From JAEZDR01 sp039811185 (GTDB lineage: Bacteria; Bacteroidota; Bacteroidia; Chitinophagales; Chitinophagaceae), in assembly GCA_039811185.1 (NCBI GenBank), contig JBDHYF010000008.1:62001-126000 (forward strand): a DNA stretch of 64,000 nucleotides, given 5' to 3'. Positions 26,230 to 35,380 of the stretch are shown here, piece after piece. Below the pieces are notes generated by a model, which was given only the letters and a program-made list of their open reading frames with translations, did not search any database and was not told the origin of the DNA. The position numbers were made by a program, and so were the translations under genes. Every line of letters starts with the position of its first letter. The stretch's first letter is position 1.

Positions 26230-26241
26230 CTTCTACAAATG

Positions 26242-27729
26242 TCAATCATTAGCACCTTCATCATTTTTCTCCATATCGTACAACCATTTATTGAGGTAGG
26301 GCAGCAACATGGATTTGTTTGCATAATTGAACCGGACAGACTTTGCGGATGTGTGTAAGGTGATGTGGCAAACATCGGCAGCAACCTGCCACCACATCTG
26401 CTTTATTGTGATGGCCTGAATTTTTTCCGGCTGAAGGATTTGTTGTGCAACATCCCAAACGCCTGATTGAACAATAATGAATTCATCTCCCACATACAGC
26501 CTGTTGTTTCGAAATCCAAAATAAATTATCAGGGAAGCAAAACAGGCCCATGTGAGCAGCAGAAAAAGATAAATGCCATCCGGACGGTAGCCATAGTAGA
26601 GGAAAAAAGCCGCAGTGGGTAAAACCATGAGCAGAAAAACAGAAGGGATTATTTTTCGGTAGTTGGGATAAAAGATTTCAACGGTTGCAGGGAGCTGATG
26701 GAAGATGGCGGTGAAAACTTGTTGCTCTGTTGCTGCGTCGGCTCCCGGAATTTCTACAGACGCGTTTTTGTCGGCATGGAAGTTCGACGATTTCTGGTAA
26801 ATAAACATGCGCTTGAACCGCATCTTCCGTTGAAAATAATTCGACACCGTTTTTACAACCTGAACCTTCGAATATTGAACGAGTGTGCTTTTTGAATTGA
26901 ATAGCCCATATTGAAAATGAAAGCCCGAAGGCTTAAACAAAATGGTATAGTTGAAAAAAAACAACACACCGCGAACAATGTTGATACAAAAAATCAACAG
27001 CAGCACCAGGGCAACAATTCGCGTGAGATAGGTTAACAGCAGATTTGTATTCAGTTGGTTGAAAACTTCTTCCTCCGAAAAGCCCGAGAGGGGCGCAAGG
27101 TCTTTTAGGAAATTAAGGCCGCCGACCACAAAGGCAAATAGCAACGAAAAGCTTCGCAGATAATTACTCGTAACGGCAATCTTGAATAAGGTGGAAACCG
27201 GGAGGGTGATGGCGTTTTCAGCAACGGGTTCGCTGCTCCGATTTGTGTTTTCCGAAACTTCCGACAATAGGTTCTTTAAGCCCTCTGCTACTCTAAAGCT
27301 CAACGCGCCAATTTTAATTTCTTCGGCCGAAGAACCCGCCGTGCTCACCTTCATTCCATATAAATTTAACAGCTTTTGAATGAAGTTCTGGGTTAAAACA
27401 ACCTGCTGTATTTTTTCAACCTGAAGCGCTGTTTTCTTTTTCTTCAAGATGCCTTTTGTCAGCACAAACTCGCGGTTCTCCGCTTTAAAGTAAAAGGTGA
27501 GCGTTTGATATTTCAGAAATCCCAAGATAATTAAGCCTATAATGAGCGCCGCAATGACGACCACGTGCACCCAAACGGGCGTTTTGCCCATGTTTAAAAC
27601 CAATACGGCAATCAGCGCCCACAACTGTCGCAAAGCATGTTGGAAAATATCAACAAAAGCAATGATAATTCCGAGCGGTGCTTGCTTCATCGGGCTGCTG
27701 AAATCAATCTTGTCGTTCCGATGATCCAT
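26242..27729 (-). CDS. Bacterial PH-domain membrane protein (YdbT-like)
   Basis: A 495-residue protein with several hydrophobic pairs and three bPH2 (DUF304) domains, shown by repeats such as LTKGILKKKKTALQVEKIQQV, LFNSKSTLVQYSKVQVV and VQSGVWDVAQQILQPEKIQAI, each a strand followed by a conserved KIQ-like motif. Homologues YdbS/YdbT of Bacillus subtilis protect against amylocyclicin-type bacteriocins and affect the membrane; a similar role here is inference. Its start lies inside the end of the smaller PH-domain gene (26-bp overlap). Confidence 0.88.
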   Translation of the reverse strand: MDHRNDKIDFSSPMKQAPLGIIIAFVDIFQHALRQLWALIAVLVLNMGKTPVWVHVVVIAALIIGLIILGFLKYQTLTFYFKAENREFVLTKGILKKKKTALQVEKIQQVVLTQNFIQKLLNLYGMKVSTAGSSAEEIKIGALSFRVAEGLKNLLSEVSENTNRSSEPVAENAITLPVSTLFKIAVTSNYLRSFSLLFAFVVGGLNFLKDLAPLSGFSEEEVFNQLNTNLLLTYLTRIVALVLLLIFCINIVRGVLFFFNYTILFKPSGFHFQYGLFNSKSTLVQYSKVQVVKTVSNYFQRKMRFKRMFIYQKSSNFHADKNASVEIPGADAATEQQVFTAIFHQLPATVEIFYPNYRKIIPSVFLLMVLPTAAFFLYYGYRPDGIYLFLLLTWACFASLIIYFGFRNNRLYVGDEFIIVQSGVWDVAQQILQPEKIQAITIKQMWWQVAADVCHITLHTSAKSVRFNYANKSMLLPYLNKWLYDMEKNDEGAND

Positions 27730-28237
27730 CCTTTTGAATTATTAGTTTCGACAGTATCACTTCCTTAATTTTTTCCGCATCATCTTTCGATAAGCCCGCA
27801 ATCCCTATGTCCGCATCGTTGCTGCCGGCCGTGTACACCTTTAAGGTTGCCAGTTGATACATGCGCTGAAAAATGCCTTCAATCACGGCCACATGCTGAA
27901 TTTTATTAAAGGGAACAATTGTGGTTTTAACTGCGAGAAGACCGCGTTTATAAATGAGGTCATGATTTCTTATCGCATAGCTGCGCCGGTAAAATACCAA
28001 CATCTCGCAGTAATAAACGAGGGCCGAAAGTAATAAAATCACAGCCGGAACAACTGACTTCAACATCGACAACGGACTAAACCACGCAACTCCAAATCCT
28101 ACAGCCATCAGTATCATCGCAACCGTTACTGTGTTCAGCAAAATTACTTTTTTGTAATCGCGCTGAACAGGAGTGGTGGCCGCCGCTTCAAATTTGGGCA
28201 AGCTGTTTATATCCTGTACATTGTTATCAAACTGCAT
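27704..28237 (-). CDS. Bacterial PH-domain membrane protein (YdbS-like)
   Basis: A 177-residue protein with two adjacent membrane helices (about residues 28-75) followed by one bPH2 domain (LVFYRRSYAIRNHDLIYKRG, TTIVPFNKIQHVAVIEG). It precedes and overlaps the larger three-domain partner, as ydbS precedes ydbT in Bacillus, so the two probably form a complex in the inner membrane. Divergent from the sirtuin gene. Confidence 0.88.
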   Translation of the reverse strand: MQFDNNVQDINSLPKFEAAATTPVQRDYKKVILLNTVTVAMILMAVGFGVAWFSPLSMLKSVVPAVILLLSALVYYCEMLVFYRRSYAIRNHDLIYKRGLLAVKTTIVPFNKIQHVAVIEGIFQRMYQLATLKVYTAGSNDADIGIAGLSKDDAEKIKEVILSKLIIQKDGSSERQD

Positions 28238-28285
28238 AAACGTTTGTGGTTGGAATGGCTAAATGTAAAACCAAAAGCAACGATA

Positions 28286-28972
28286 ATGAAAAAGAGATTA
28301 GTGGTGTTAACCGGAGCCGGAGTAAGTGCCGACAGCGGCATTGCAACTTTTCGCGACAGTAATGGCTTGTGGGAAAACTACCGTGTGGAAGACGTTGCCA
28401 CGCCTGAAGCCTGGGTAGCAAATCCGCAGCTTGTGCTCGATTTTTATAACCAGCGGAGAAAGAATGTGCTCGACGCTGAACCGAACGCCGCTCACTTTAC
28501 GCTCGCTGCACTGGAACACGACTTTGATGTATACATCATTACCCAGAATGTAGACGATTTGCACGAACGCGCAGGAAGTACCAACGTGCTGCATATTCAC
28601 GGCGAAATCATGAAGATGCGAAGTGAAACGAACGAGCATCTGATATATGATGTCACCGGCGATACTTCGCCGGATGATTTGGCAACTGACGGATCGAAGC
28701 TCAGGCCGCACATCGTTTGGTTTGGCGAGGCAGTTCCGCTGATGGATGAAGCGGTTGCCCTTGCGGAGTCAGCGGATGTGTTTGTGATTGTTGGCACCTC
28801 CCTTCAGGTTTACCCTGCCGCAGGTTTGCTGTATTACGTTCCTGAACAGGTTCCGGTATTTATTTTGGACAGAAACATACCGAAGGTAGCCCGAAAGGGA
28901 ATCATTGCCATCGAAAAGAAAGCTGCCGAAGGTGCTGCCGATTTGCAACGATTGCTTTCAGAATACGCCTAA
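28286..28972 (+). CDS. Sir2-family NAD-dependent deacylase
   Basis: A 228-residue sirtuin that removes acyl groups from lysines using NAD+. Motifs: LTGAGVSADSGIATFRD (about 7-23), TQNVDDLHERAG and the catalytic histidine in HIHGEI. The YxxR pair in FYNQRRK is the signature of class III sirtuins, which prefer succinyl/malonyl lysine. No cysteines occur between HGEI and PHIVWFGE, so the usual structural zinc site is absent. I use the ATG at 28286; an upstream TTG adds 14 unlikely residues. Its stop overlaps that of the convergent dehydrogenase gene. Confidence 0.92.
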   Translation: MKKRLVVLTGAGVSADSGIATFRDSNGLWENYRVEDVATPEAWVANPQLVLDFYNQRRKNVLDAEPNAAHFTLAALEHDFDVYIITQNVDDLHERAGSTNVLHIHGEIMKMRSETNEHLIYDVTGDTSPDDLATDGSKLRPHIVWFGEAVPLMDEAVALAESADVFVIVGTSLQVYPAAGLLYYVPEQVPVFILDRNIPKVARKGIIAIEKKAAEGAADLQRLLSEYA

Positions 28973-30294
28973 GAAAGCGCTTCGCGAAACACAATGCCAT
29001 GTGCTCCTAGGCGCTCGAGGACCGGAGTGTAAATCCACTTTGCGGTTGGAATAAAGAGTCCGCGATTCACAAAAACGCCTTTCATCAACAGCTCTGTTGC
29101 AATGGCTAACGGCAGGCCAACCGTTTTTGCCATCGCCGTATGTATCGCATCATCACCCACAATATCAATAAAGCCGGTTAAGCCTCTTTCTTCTCCGTTA
29201 AGATGATAGCCGAGCTCATGCAACATCACCACACGGTCTTTGTCAGCCGGCTGCATCATCAGCTTCTTTTCAAGCAACGATTGAAGAATTTCGTTTGGAT
29301 ATACCAAGCCTTCCGGAATCGGCTCGCGCTCTGTTAATCCGAGAAACAAAAGCTGGGCGGTTTCTATGTCGCTGCTTTTTTCTGATTCAGCGTTCAGCAA
29401 CCTCTGAAATTTTTCTGCATTTCCTTTTTGCGAAAAATAATGCTGATAAAATTCGCGATAGGTAGTCAGGTTTTTATCGCGGATCAGATCCGCGTCTGTT
29501 AAGCCGGCATCTACAACCGACCTCCATCCCAAAATAAAATCCGGATGTCTTAACGTAGTTCGGATAAAAGTTTTTGCTTCGGGTAACTGATACAAATCTA
29601 TATAGCTGATGGAGTCGCGGTTTGGATAAAACGCAAGCCGGTCTGCTCCGGGAACGTCAACATAGTTCCCCGGCACAAATAACTGCTGATATGGGACGTG
29701 CTGTACTTCGCCATCTTTTTTAAACACTGCGCCTGCTTTCCCTGCGTTCACCACGTTGGCCGGATTCCAGGTTATTTTGTAGTGCCAGAGATTGTTATCG
29801 CTCTCAGGGGCAATCAGTCCGCCGCAGTGCGATTGAAACGAGGTAATGGTGCCACCGGCTTCCTTTACTTCATCGATCATTTTCATGGCACTCATGTGGT
29901 CTATGCCGGGGTCGAGGCCCATCTCACATAAAAAAAATAACTGCTTCTCTGCTATCTGAGGCTTTAATTTTTCCATCTCCGTATCCACATAAGACGCAGT
30001 GAGCAAATGCTTTTCGTATTGGATGCAGTCTTTTGCCACTTCAATATGCAAAGAAGGCGGCAGGAGCGATACCACAACATCGGCACTTTTTATCAGCGTC
30101 GCCCTTGCTTCTCCATCATGAATATCCAGAGCAGTTGCTTTCACCCCTTCGTGGTTTCCAGCTTTTTGCTGTGCTGCCGGCAAATACATGTCGGCAATTG
30201 TAAGATACCATCCGTTTTTTTCAATCGACACTTTCAGGTATTCAATCAGCGTTGATGAAGATTTTCCTGCTCCGAACAACAATATATTTTGCAC
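28969..30294 (-). CDS. Saccharopine dehydrogenase-like protein
   Basis: A 441-residue Rossmann protein opening with LLFGAGKSSSTLIEYL (about 5-20), with CEMGLDPGIDHMSAMKMIDE and the substrate-domain signature SFQSHCGGLIAPESDNNLWHY cut short here to its key words. It resembles the Lys9-type saccharopine reductase/dehydrogenase, which interconverts saccharopine with a semialdehyde and glutamate. Whether this organism uses it for lysine breakdown is not shown; no other lysine genes are near. Convergent with the sirtuin gene. Confidence 0.88.
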   Translation of the reverse strand: MQNILLFGAGKSSSTLIEYLKVSIEKNGWYLTIADMYLPAAQQKAGNHEGVKATALDIHDGEARATLIKSADVVVSLLPPSLHIEVAKDCIQYEKHLLTASYVDTEMEKLKPQIAEKQLFFLCEMGLDPGIDHMSAMKMIDEVKEAGGTITSFQSHCGGLIAPESDNNLWHYKITWNPANVVNAGKAGAVFKKDGEVQHVPYQQLFVPGNYVDVPGADRLAFYPNRDSISYIDLYQLPEAKTFIRTTLRHPDFILGWRSVVDAGLTDADLIRDKNLTTYREFYQHYFSQKGNAEKFQRLLNAESEKSSDIETAQLLFLGLTEREPIPEGLVYPNEILQSLLEKKLMMQPADKDRVVMLHELGYHLNGEERGLTGFIDIVGDDAIHTAMAKTVGLPLAIATELLMKGVFVNRGLFIPTAKWIYTPVLERLGAHGIVFREALS

Positions 30295-30360
30295 CTTTTT
30301 TATTTTGGCGCCTAAGGTAATTTTTTGTTTTTACAACAAGCGTTACCGTAGTTAGTTTCA

Positions 30361-30368
30361 TACATTTG
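30361..30368 (+). promoter_or_regulatory. -7 element upstream of hutH
   Basis: TACATTTG matches TAnnTTTG, 22 bp before the hutH ATG. No clear -33 box. Confidence 0.5.
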
Positions 30369-30390
30369 CGACTCTTTCAATTGCCATATA

Positions 30391-31890
30391 ATGAATCATT
30401 TTTATCTTACTGATGCTGCGCTGACATTAGACACTGTAGATGCCTTGATGGCCGAAATGCAGCCTTTGGCGCTGTCGGACGATCTCAGGGAAAAAATTCA
30501 TCGCTGCCGAAAGTTTTTAGACGAAAAAACGGCCGATCCGGAAAAAGTGTTTTATGGAGTAAACACGGGCTTTGGTTTCCTGCAAAACATTCGCGTGAAT
30601 GCGTCCGACCTCGAACAGTTGCAATATAATTTGTTGAAGTCGCACGCATGCGGTATGGGCGAACGCGTTCCGGCAGCCATCGTAAAACTGATGATTTTAC
30701 TCAAGATAAAATCGCTGAGCTACGGCTACAGCGGCGTTCAGCCGGAAACGGTTGACGCCCTCTCAGGCATGTACAACAATAACATTTTGCCGGTTGTGTA
30801 CACGCAGGGCTCATTGGGCGCATCGGGCGATCTGGCGCCTTTAAGCCACCTCTGTCTTCCTGTAACCGGACTCGGCGCTGTGGAGTACGAAGGCGTTGAA
30901 ATGTCTGCGGCAGAAGCGTTTCAGCGCGCCGGGGTGAAGCCGGTGTCGTTGAAGAGTAAAGAAGGACTTGCCCTGATAAACGGCACACAGTTTATGAGCG
31001 CTTACGGCGTCTTTATTCTATCGAAAACAAGACAGTTACTGAAAATGGCCGATCTCATTGCAGCCTTGTCGTTCGATGCTTTTGATTGTGTAAGCGATTG
31101 TCTTCATCCCGCTATCCATAAAATTCGCCCGCACAAACATCAAATCTCGACTGCGGAAGCGCTTCGCGGCTTTTTGGCGGGCAGTGAAATCGCACAGCAA
31201 AAAAAACAGCAGGTGCAGGATCCCTATTCTTTCCGCTGCATCCCGCAGGTACACGGCGCAAGCAAAGAAGTGTTCGATCAGGTGGAGCGCGTGTTCATCA
31301 CAGAAATTAACTCGGTAACCGACAATCCAAACGTGGTTGTGGAAGACGATCTCATCTTAAGTGGCGGAAACTTTCACGGTCAGATCCTGTCGATGCATCT
31401 CGATTTTCTCGCCATCGCATTAAGTGAAATGGGAAGCATCAGCGAAAGACGGACCTACCAGTTGATTAGCGGACAGAGAAACCTGCCCCTGTTTTTAATA
31501 AAGGATCCGGGCTTGCACAGCGGATTTATGATTCCTCAATACACGGCGGCAGGCATTGTAAGTGAAAACAAACAACTGTGCACACCTTCGAGTATCGATT
31601 CTATTCCGAGTAGCAACAATCAGGAAGACCATGTGAGCATGGGGGCAAATGCAGCAACGAAATGCTTGCGGGTACTCAATAATCTGCAAAAGGTTTTAGG
31701 GATAGAATTGCTGACGGCCGCACAGGCACTGGATTTCAGAAGGCCGTTGCAGTCGTCACAAAAAGTGGAAGCGCTGATGGAGGCTTTCCGCACGCAGGTA
31801 AGCTTTAACTCGGCAGACCGCATATTACACGACGACATGATTAAAGCCACAAATTTTGTTGGCGAGTACGTAGTTATTGAGGGCAACTAA
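30391..31890 (+). CDS. hutH: Histidine ammonia-lyase
   Basis: Deaminates histidine to urocanate, first step of histidine degradation. The active-site MIO group would form from the Ala-Ser-Gly in GSLGASGDLAPLSH (about residues 144-157). Other family segments: VFYGVNTGFGFLQN, ALINGTQFMSA, SGGNFHGQILSMHLDF and SIPSSNNQEDHVSMG. 499 residues, normal length. Heads the hut cluster with its own promoter; no HutC-type repressor gene is nearby. Confidence 0.96.
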   Translation: MNHFYLTDAALTLDTVDALMAEMQPLALSDDLREKIHRCRKFLDEKTADPEKVFYGVNTGFGFLQNIRVNASDLEQLQYNLLKSHACGMGERVPAAIVKLMILLKIKSLSYGYSGVQPETVDALSGMYNNNILPVVYTQGSLGASGDLAPLSHLCLPVTGLGAVEYEGVEMSAAEAFQRAGVKPVSLKSKEGLALINGTQFMSAYGVFILSKTRQLLKMADLIAALSFDAFDCVSDCLHPAIHKIRPHKHQISTAEALRGFLAGSEIAQQKKQQVQDPYSFRCIPQVHGASKEVFDQVERVFITEINSVTDNPNVVVEDDLILSGGNFHGQILSMHLDFLAIALSEMGSISERRTYQLISGQRNLPLFLIKDPGLHSGFMIPQYTAAGIVSENKQLCTPSSIDSIPSSNNQEDHVSMGANAATKCLRVLNNLQKVLGIELLTAAQALDFRRPLQSSQKVEALMEAFRTQVSFNSADRILHDDMIKATNFVGEYVVIEGN

Positions 31891-31945
31891 AGCAACTGCC
31901 AGCGCATGGATGCTTATTTTTGTTTAATTTATTAATGAAGAAAAA

Positions 31946-33613
31946 ATGACAACTAAATATTCAGTTGAGAAATATAAGACACCTGTTGGAACCCAACTAA
32001 ACTGTAAAGGATGGATACAGGAAGCAGCGCTGAGAATGTTGTTAAACAATCTCGATCCGGAGGTTGCTGAACGCCCTGAAGAACTGATTGTTTATGGAGG
32101 AAGGGGAAAAGCCGCAAGGAATTTTGAAAGCCTCGATTTAATTATTAAAGCGCTAAAGGAAATGGAAGCCGATGAAACGCTGCTGGTACAAAGCGGGAAG
32201 CCGGTAGGAATTTTAAAAACACATGCGGATGCGCCGCGGGTGCTCATTTCCAACTCACAGCTTGTTCCTAACTGGGCCAACTGGAAACATTTTGATGAGC
32301 TGGAGAAAAGAGGTTTGATGATGTATGGACAGATGACCGCCGGAAGTTGGATTTACATCGGTTCGCAGGGCATTGTTCAGGGTACGTTTGAAACCTTTGC
32401 AGCTGTTGCCAACAAACACTTTAACGGAAGTCTTAAGGGTACGCTGAGTGTTACGGCTGGTCTGGGAGGAATGGGCGGCGCTCAGCCATTGGCCGTTACT
32501 ATGAACGAAGGGGTTTGTTTGGTGGCAGAGGTTGAAGAATGGCGCATCGATAAGCGAATAGAAACGAAATACCTGGATAAGAAATTTTCATCGGTGAAAG
32601 AAGCTGTTGATTTCGCCCTTGCTGCAAAAAATGAAGGACGTGCAGTAAGTGTTGGTGTGCGCTGCAACGCAGTAGAACTGTTGCAATATCTGATCGATAA
32701 TAAAATTGATGTGGATGTGCTGACAGATCAAACGTCGGCGCACGATCCGCTGATCGGATATATCCCACATACGCTAACGGTGGAGCAGGCTAACGTGCTG
32801 CGCGAAACAGCTCCCGACGAATATATTGCACGCAGCTACGACAGCATGAAACAGCATGTGCAACTGATGCTGCAGTTACAAACAGCCGGCGCCATTACCT
32901 TCGATTACGGCAATAACATCCGAGCAAGAGCACAGGAACATGGGCTCGCAAATGCATTCGATTTCCCCGGCTTTGTGCCGGCATACATCCGGCCGCTTTT
33001 CTGCGAAGGAAAAGGCCCTTTCCGGTGGGCGGCGCTCAGCGGCGATCCGGCCGACATCGCCATTACAGACGAACTGATCGGCAATATGTTTCCCGAAAAT
33101 GAAAGCTTACAACGATGGCTGAAACTCGCAAAAGAAAAGATTGCTTTCCAGGGCCTTCCTGCCCGCATTTGCTGGTTAGGACAAGGCGAACGCGAAAAAG
33201 CCGGCCTTGCATTTAACGAACTCGTGAAGACAGGCAAAGTAAAAGCACCCATCGTAATCGGACGCGACCACCTCGACACCGGTTCGGTTGCATCGCCTAA
33301 CCGCGAAACTGAAGCAATGATGGATGGCTCCGATGCTGTTGCCGACTGGCCGCTGCTGAATGCGCTGGTGAATACCGCCGGCGGCGCAAGCTGGGTAAGC
33401 CTGCATCATGGCGGTGGCGTAGGAATGGGCTACAGCATACACGCAGGAATGGTGATTGTTGCCGATGGAACCGACGAAGCCGCAGCCCGCCTGAGCCGTG
33501 TGCTCCGTAACGACCCCGGGATGGGCGTTATTCGCCATGCCGACGCTGGCTACGATATAGCTAAAGACACCGCCCGAAAGCATCGGCTCGATATTCATCA
33601 AATTCTATTCTAA
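31946..33613 (+). CDS. hutU: Urocanate hydratase
   Basis: Converts urocanate to imidazolonepropionate with tightly bound NAD+. Recognised from ELIVYGGRGKAARNF, YGQMTAGSWIYIGSQGIVQG, LGGMGGAQPLAVTMN, DQTSAHDPLIGY and the C-terminal HHGGGVGMGYSIHAG region. 555 residues, full length. 55 bp after hutH and six bases before the lipoprotein gene, so part of one operon. Confidence 0.96.
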   Translation: MTTKYSVEKYKTPVGTQLNCKGWIQEAALRMLLNNLDPEVAERPEELIVYGGRGKAARNFESLDLIIKALKEMEADETLLVQSGKPVGILKTHADAPRVLISNSQLVPNWANWKHFDELEKRGLMMYGQMTAGSWIYIGSQGIVQGTFETFAAVANKHFNGSLKGTLSVTAGLGGMGGAQPLAVTMNEGVCLVAEVEEWRIDKRIETKYLDKKFSSVKEAVDFALAAKNEGRAVSVGVRCNAVELLQYLIDNKIDVDVLTDQTSAHDPLIGYIPHTLTVEQANVLRETAPDEYIARSYDSMKQHVQLMLQLQTAGAITFDYGNNIRARAQEHGLANAFDFPGFVPAYIRPLFCEGKGPFRWAALSGDPADIAITDELIGNMFPENESLQRWLKLAKEKIAFQGLPARICWLGQGEREKAGLAFNELVKTGKVKAPIVIGRDHLDTGSVASPNRETEAMMDGSDAVADWPLLNALVNTAGGASWVSLHHGGGVGMGYSIHAGMVIVADGTDEAAARLSRVLRNDPGMGVIRHADAGYDIAKDTARKHRLDIHQILF

Positions 33614-33619
33614 CCTTTT

Positions 33620-34102
33620 ATGTGTAAAGCAAAAGCGCTGGTTCTCTTAACAGGCTGCATCCTGGTGTTGGCGTCCTGCGGATTAAGGGGCAAAAAAGAA
33701 AAAGAAAGCTTTCAAACGCCGCTCGAAATTTATAATGAAGAAGATTTCTACGGTCAGCAGCGGCGCAGTCTCGATTCTAACATCCATCTAAACTTAAAAC
33801 TGGTTAGCTATCGTGCACAGTACAATAACGATTTTGTGCCTACCATATCTTTTGTAGTAGAAAACACCGGCTCAAAAACCGTTACATCTTTCGAAATTTC
33901 AACCAACCTCAGCGCCACTAAGGCCTATTATAGCACCTGCACCTTCCGCAATGCTTTTAAGCGTACCATTGCTCCCGGCGAAATTATTACCGTTGACTAC
34001 ACACTTACCGGCGATGAATTAAAGGAAACTTGTAATGATTATCCCGTTTTGGAATTAGTCCGCGAAGTTTGTGAAGACGGGAGCATGAATAAAAAATATT
34101 AA
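33620..34102 (+). CDS. Small lipoprotein inside the hut operon
   Basis: A 160-residue lipoprotein: signal peptide with the lipobox LASCG (cysteine about residue 20). The mature part contains an immunoglobulin-like beta segment (LKLVSYRAQYNNDFVPTIS then ENTGSKTVTSFEIST), and three later cysteines. No enzyme motif. It is squeezed between hutU (6-bp gap) and hutI (2-bp gap), so it is certainly co-transcribed with histidine degradation genes, yet it has no obvious role in that pathway. Confidence 0.8.
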   Translation: MCKAKALVLLTGCILVLASCGLRGKKEKESFQTPLEIYNEEDFYGQQRRSLDSNIHLNLKLVSYRAQYNNDFVPTISFVVENTGSKTVTSFEISTNLSATKAYYSTCTFRNAFKRTIAPGEIITVDYTLTGDELKETCNDYPVLELVREVCEDGSMNKKY

Positions 34103-34104
34103 AG

Positions 34105-35343
34105 ATGGGTGTTCTTTTTTCAAATATTAAACAGCTTGCCGTTACACATCAGCCGGCAGAACCCTTGCGGGGAGCGAACCTTGGCCGCATGCCCATTATT
34201 GAAAATGCATTTCTTTATATAGAAAAAGATGCGATAAAAGATTTTGGAAAGATGGAAGATTTGCTGCATGCAGATTACTCCATCGATAAAGTGATTGACG
34301 CTTCAGGAAAAGTTATTTTACCCGCCTGGTGCGATTCGCACACGCACATTGTGTTTGCCGGAAGCAGGGAAAACGAGTTTGTAGATAAAATTAAAGGCCT
34401 TAGTTACGCAGAGATCGCTGCACGCGGCGGAGGCATTTTAAACTCCGCTGCAAAGTTGCAGGCCGCTGATGAAGATGAGTTGTTTCACTTAGCCGCCCGC
34501 CGTCTTAGAAAGCTGATTTTGCTCGGTACGGGCGCAATAGAAATAAAAAGTGGTTATGGATTAAACCGCGAGGCGGAATTAAAAATGCTTCGCGTAATTA
34601 AACGTTTAAAAGAAAGTTTTCCGGTGGCAGTTAAAGCTACATTTCTTGGTGCGCATGCACTTCCGCCTGCTTACAACAATGCCCGCGAAAAGTATATCGA
34701 TTCGGTGATTGAGATGATTCCTGAAATAGCTGCCGAAGGTCTTGCGGATTATATTGATGTGTTTTGCGAAACAAACTTCTTTACCGTAGAAGAAACAATC
34801 AGAATTTGCAATGCAGGCAGTGAGTATGGTTTGAGGGCAAAAATCCACGCCAACCAGCTGAATGTTTCCGGTGGGGTAGAAGCCGGCGTTGCACTGAACG
34901 CAGTATCGGTCGACCATCTCGAATCGATGGATGAATCAGCCATCAACGCGCTTGCTGCAAGCAAAACAATCGGCACTTTGCTACCAACGGCTGCCTATTT
35001 TCTGCGAATGCCGTTTCAGCCGGCACGCCAGCTAATCGATGCCAACTGTGCCATAGCCATCGCATCCGATTTTAACCCCGGCTCAAGTCCGTCGGGAAAC
35101 ATGAATACCGTTGTATCGATGAGTTGTATACAAATGAAAATGTTGCCCGAAGAAAGCATTCAGGCGGCAACCATCAACGGAGCCTTCGCTATGGAACTCG
35201 GACAAACACATGGAAGCATTGCAAAAGGAAAGAAGGCTAACTTTATTCTTACGGAAGAAATTCCATCTTATCATTATCTTCCTTATTCCTTCGGCTTTAA
35301 CCACATTGAGGCCGTTTATATCAACGGTGAGTTGTATTCCTGA
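34105..35343 (+). CDS. hutI: Imidazolonepropionase
   Basis: Amidohydrolase-superfamily enzyme that opens imidazolonepropionate to N-formimidoyl-glutamate. Metal and catalytic motifs: DSHTHIVFAGSRENEF (about 76-91), the histidine in FLGAHALPP, KIHANQLN, SVDHLE and the late aspartate in SDFNPGSSPSGN. 412 residues, normal length. Third enzyme of the hut cluster. Confidence 0.95.
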   Translation: MGVLFSNIKQLAVTHQPAEPLRGANLGRMPIIENAFLYIEKDAIKDFGKMEDLLHADYSIDKVIDASGKVILPAWCDSHTHIVFAGSRENEFVDKIKGLSYAEIAARGGGILNSAAKLQAADEDELFHLAARRLRKLILLGTGAIEIKSGYGLNREAELKMLRVIKRLKESFPVAVKATFLGAHALPPAYNNAREKYIDSVIEMIPEIAAEGLADYIDVFCETNFFTVEETIRICNAGSEYGLRAKIHANQLNVSGGVEAGVALNAVSVDHLESMDESAINALAASKTIGTLLPTAAYFLRMPFQPARQLIDANCAIAIASDFNPGSSPSGNMNTVVSMSCIQMKMLPEESIQAATINGAFAMELGQTHGSIAKGKKANFILTEEIPSYHYLPYSFGFNHIEAVYINGELYS

Positions 35344-35380
35344 TACGCCATCCTTATCTTTAACGCACTAAAACGCTTGT

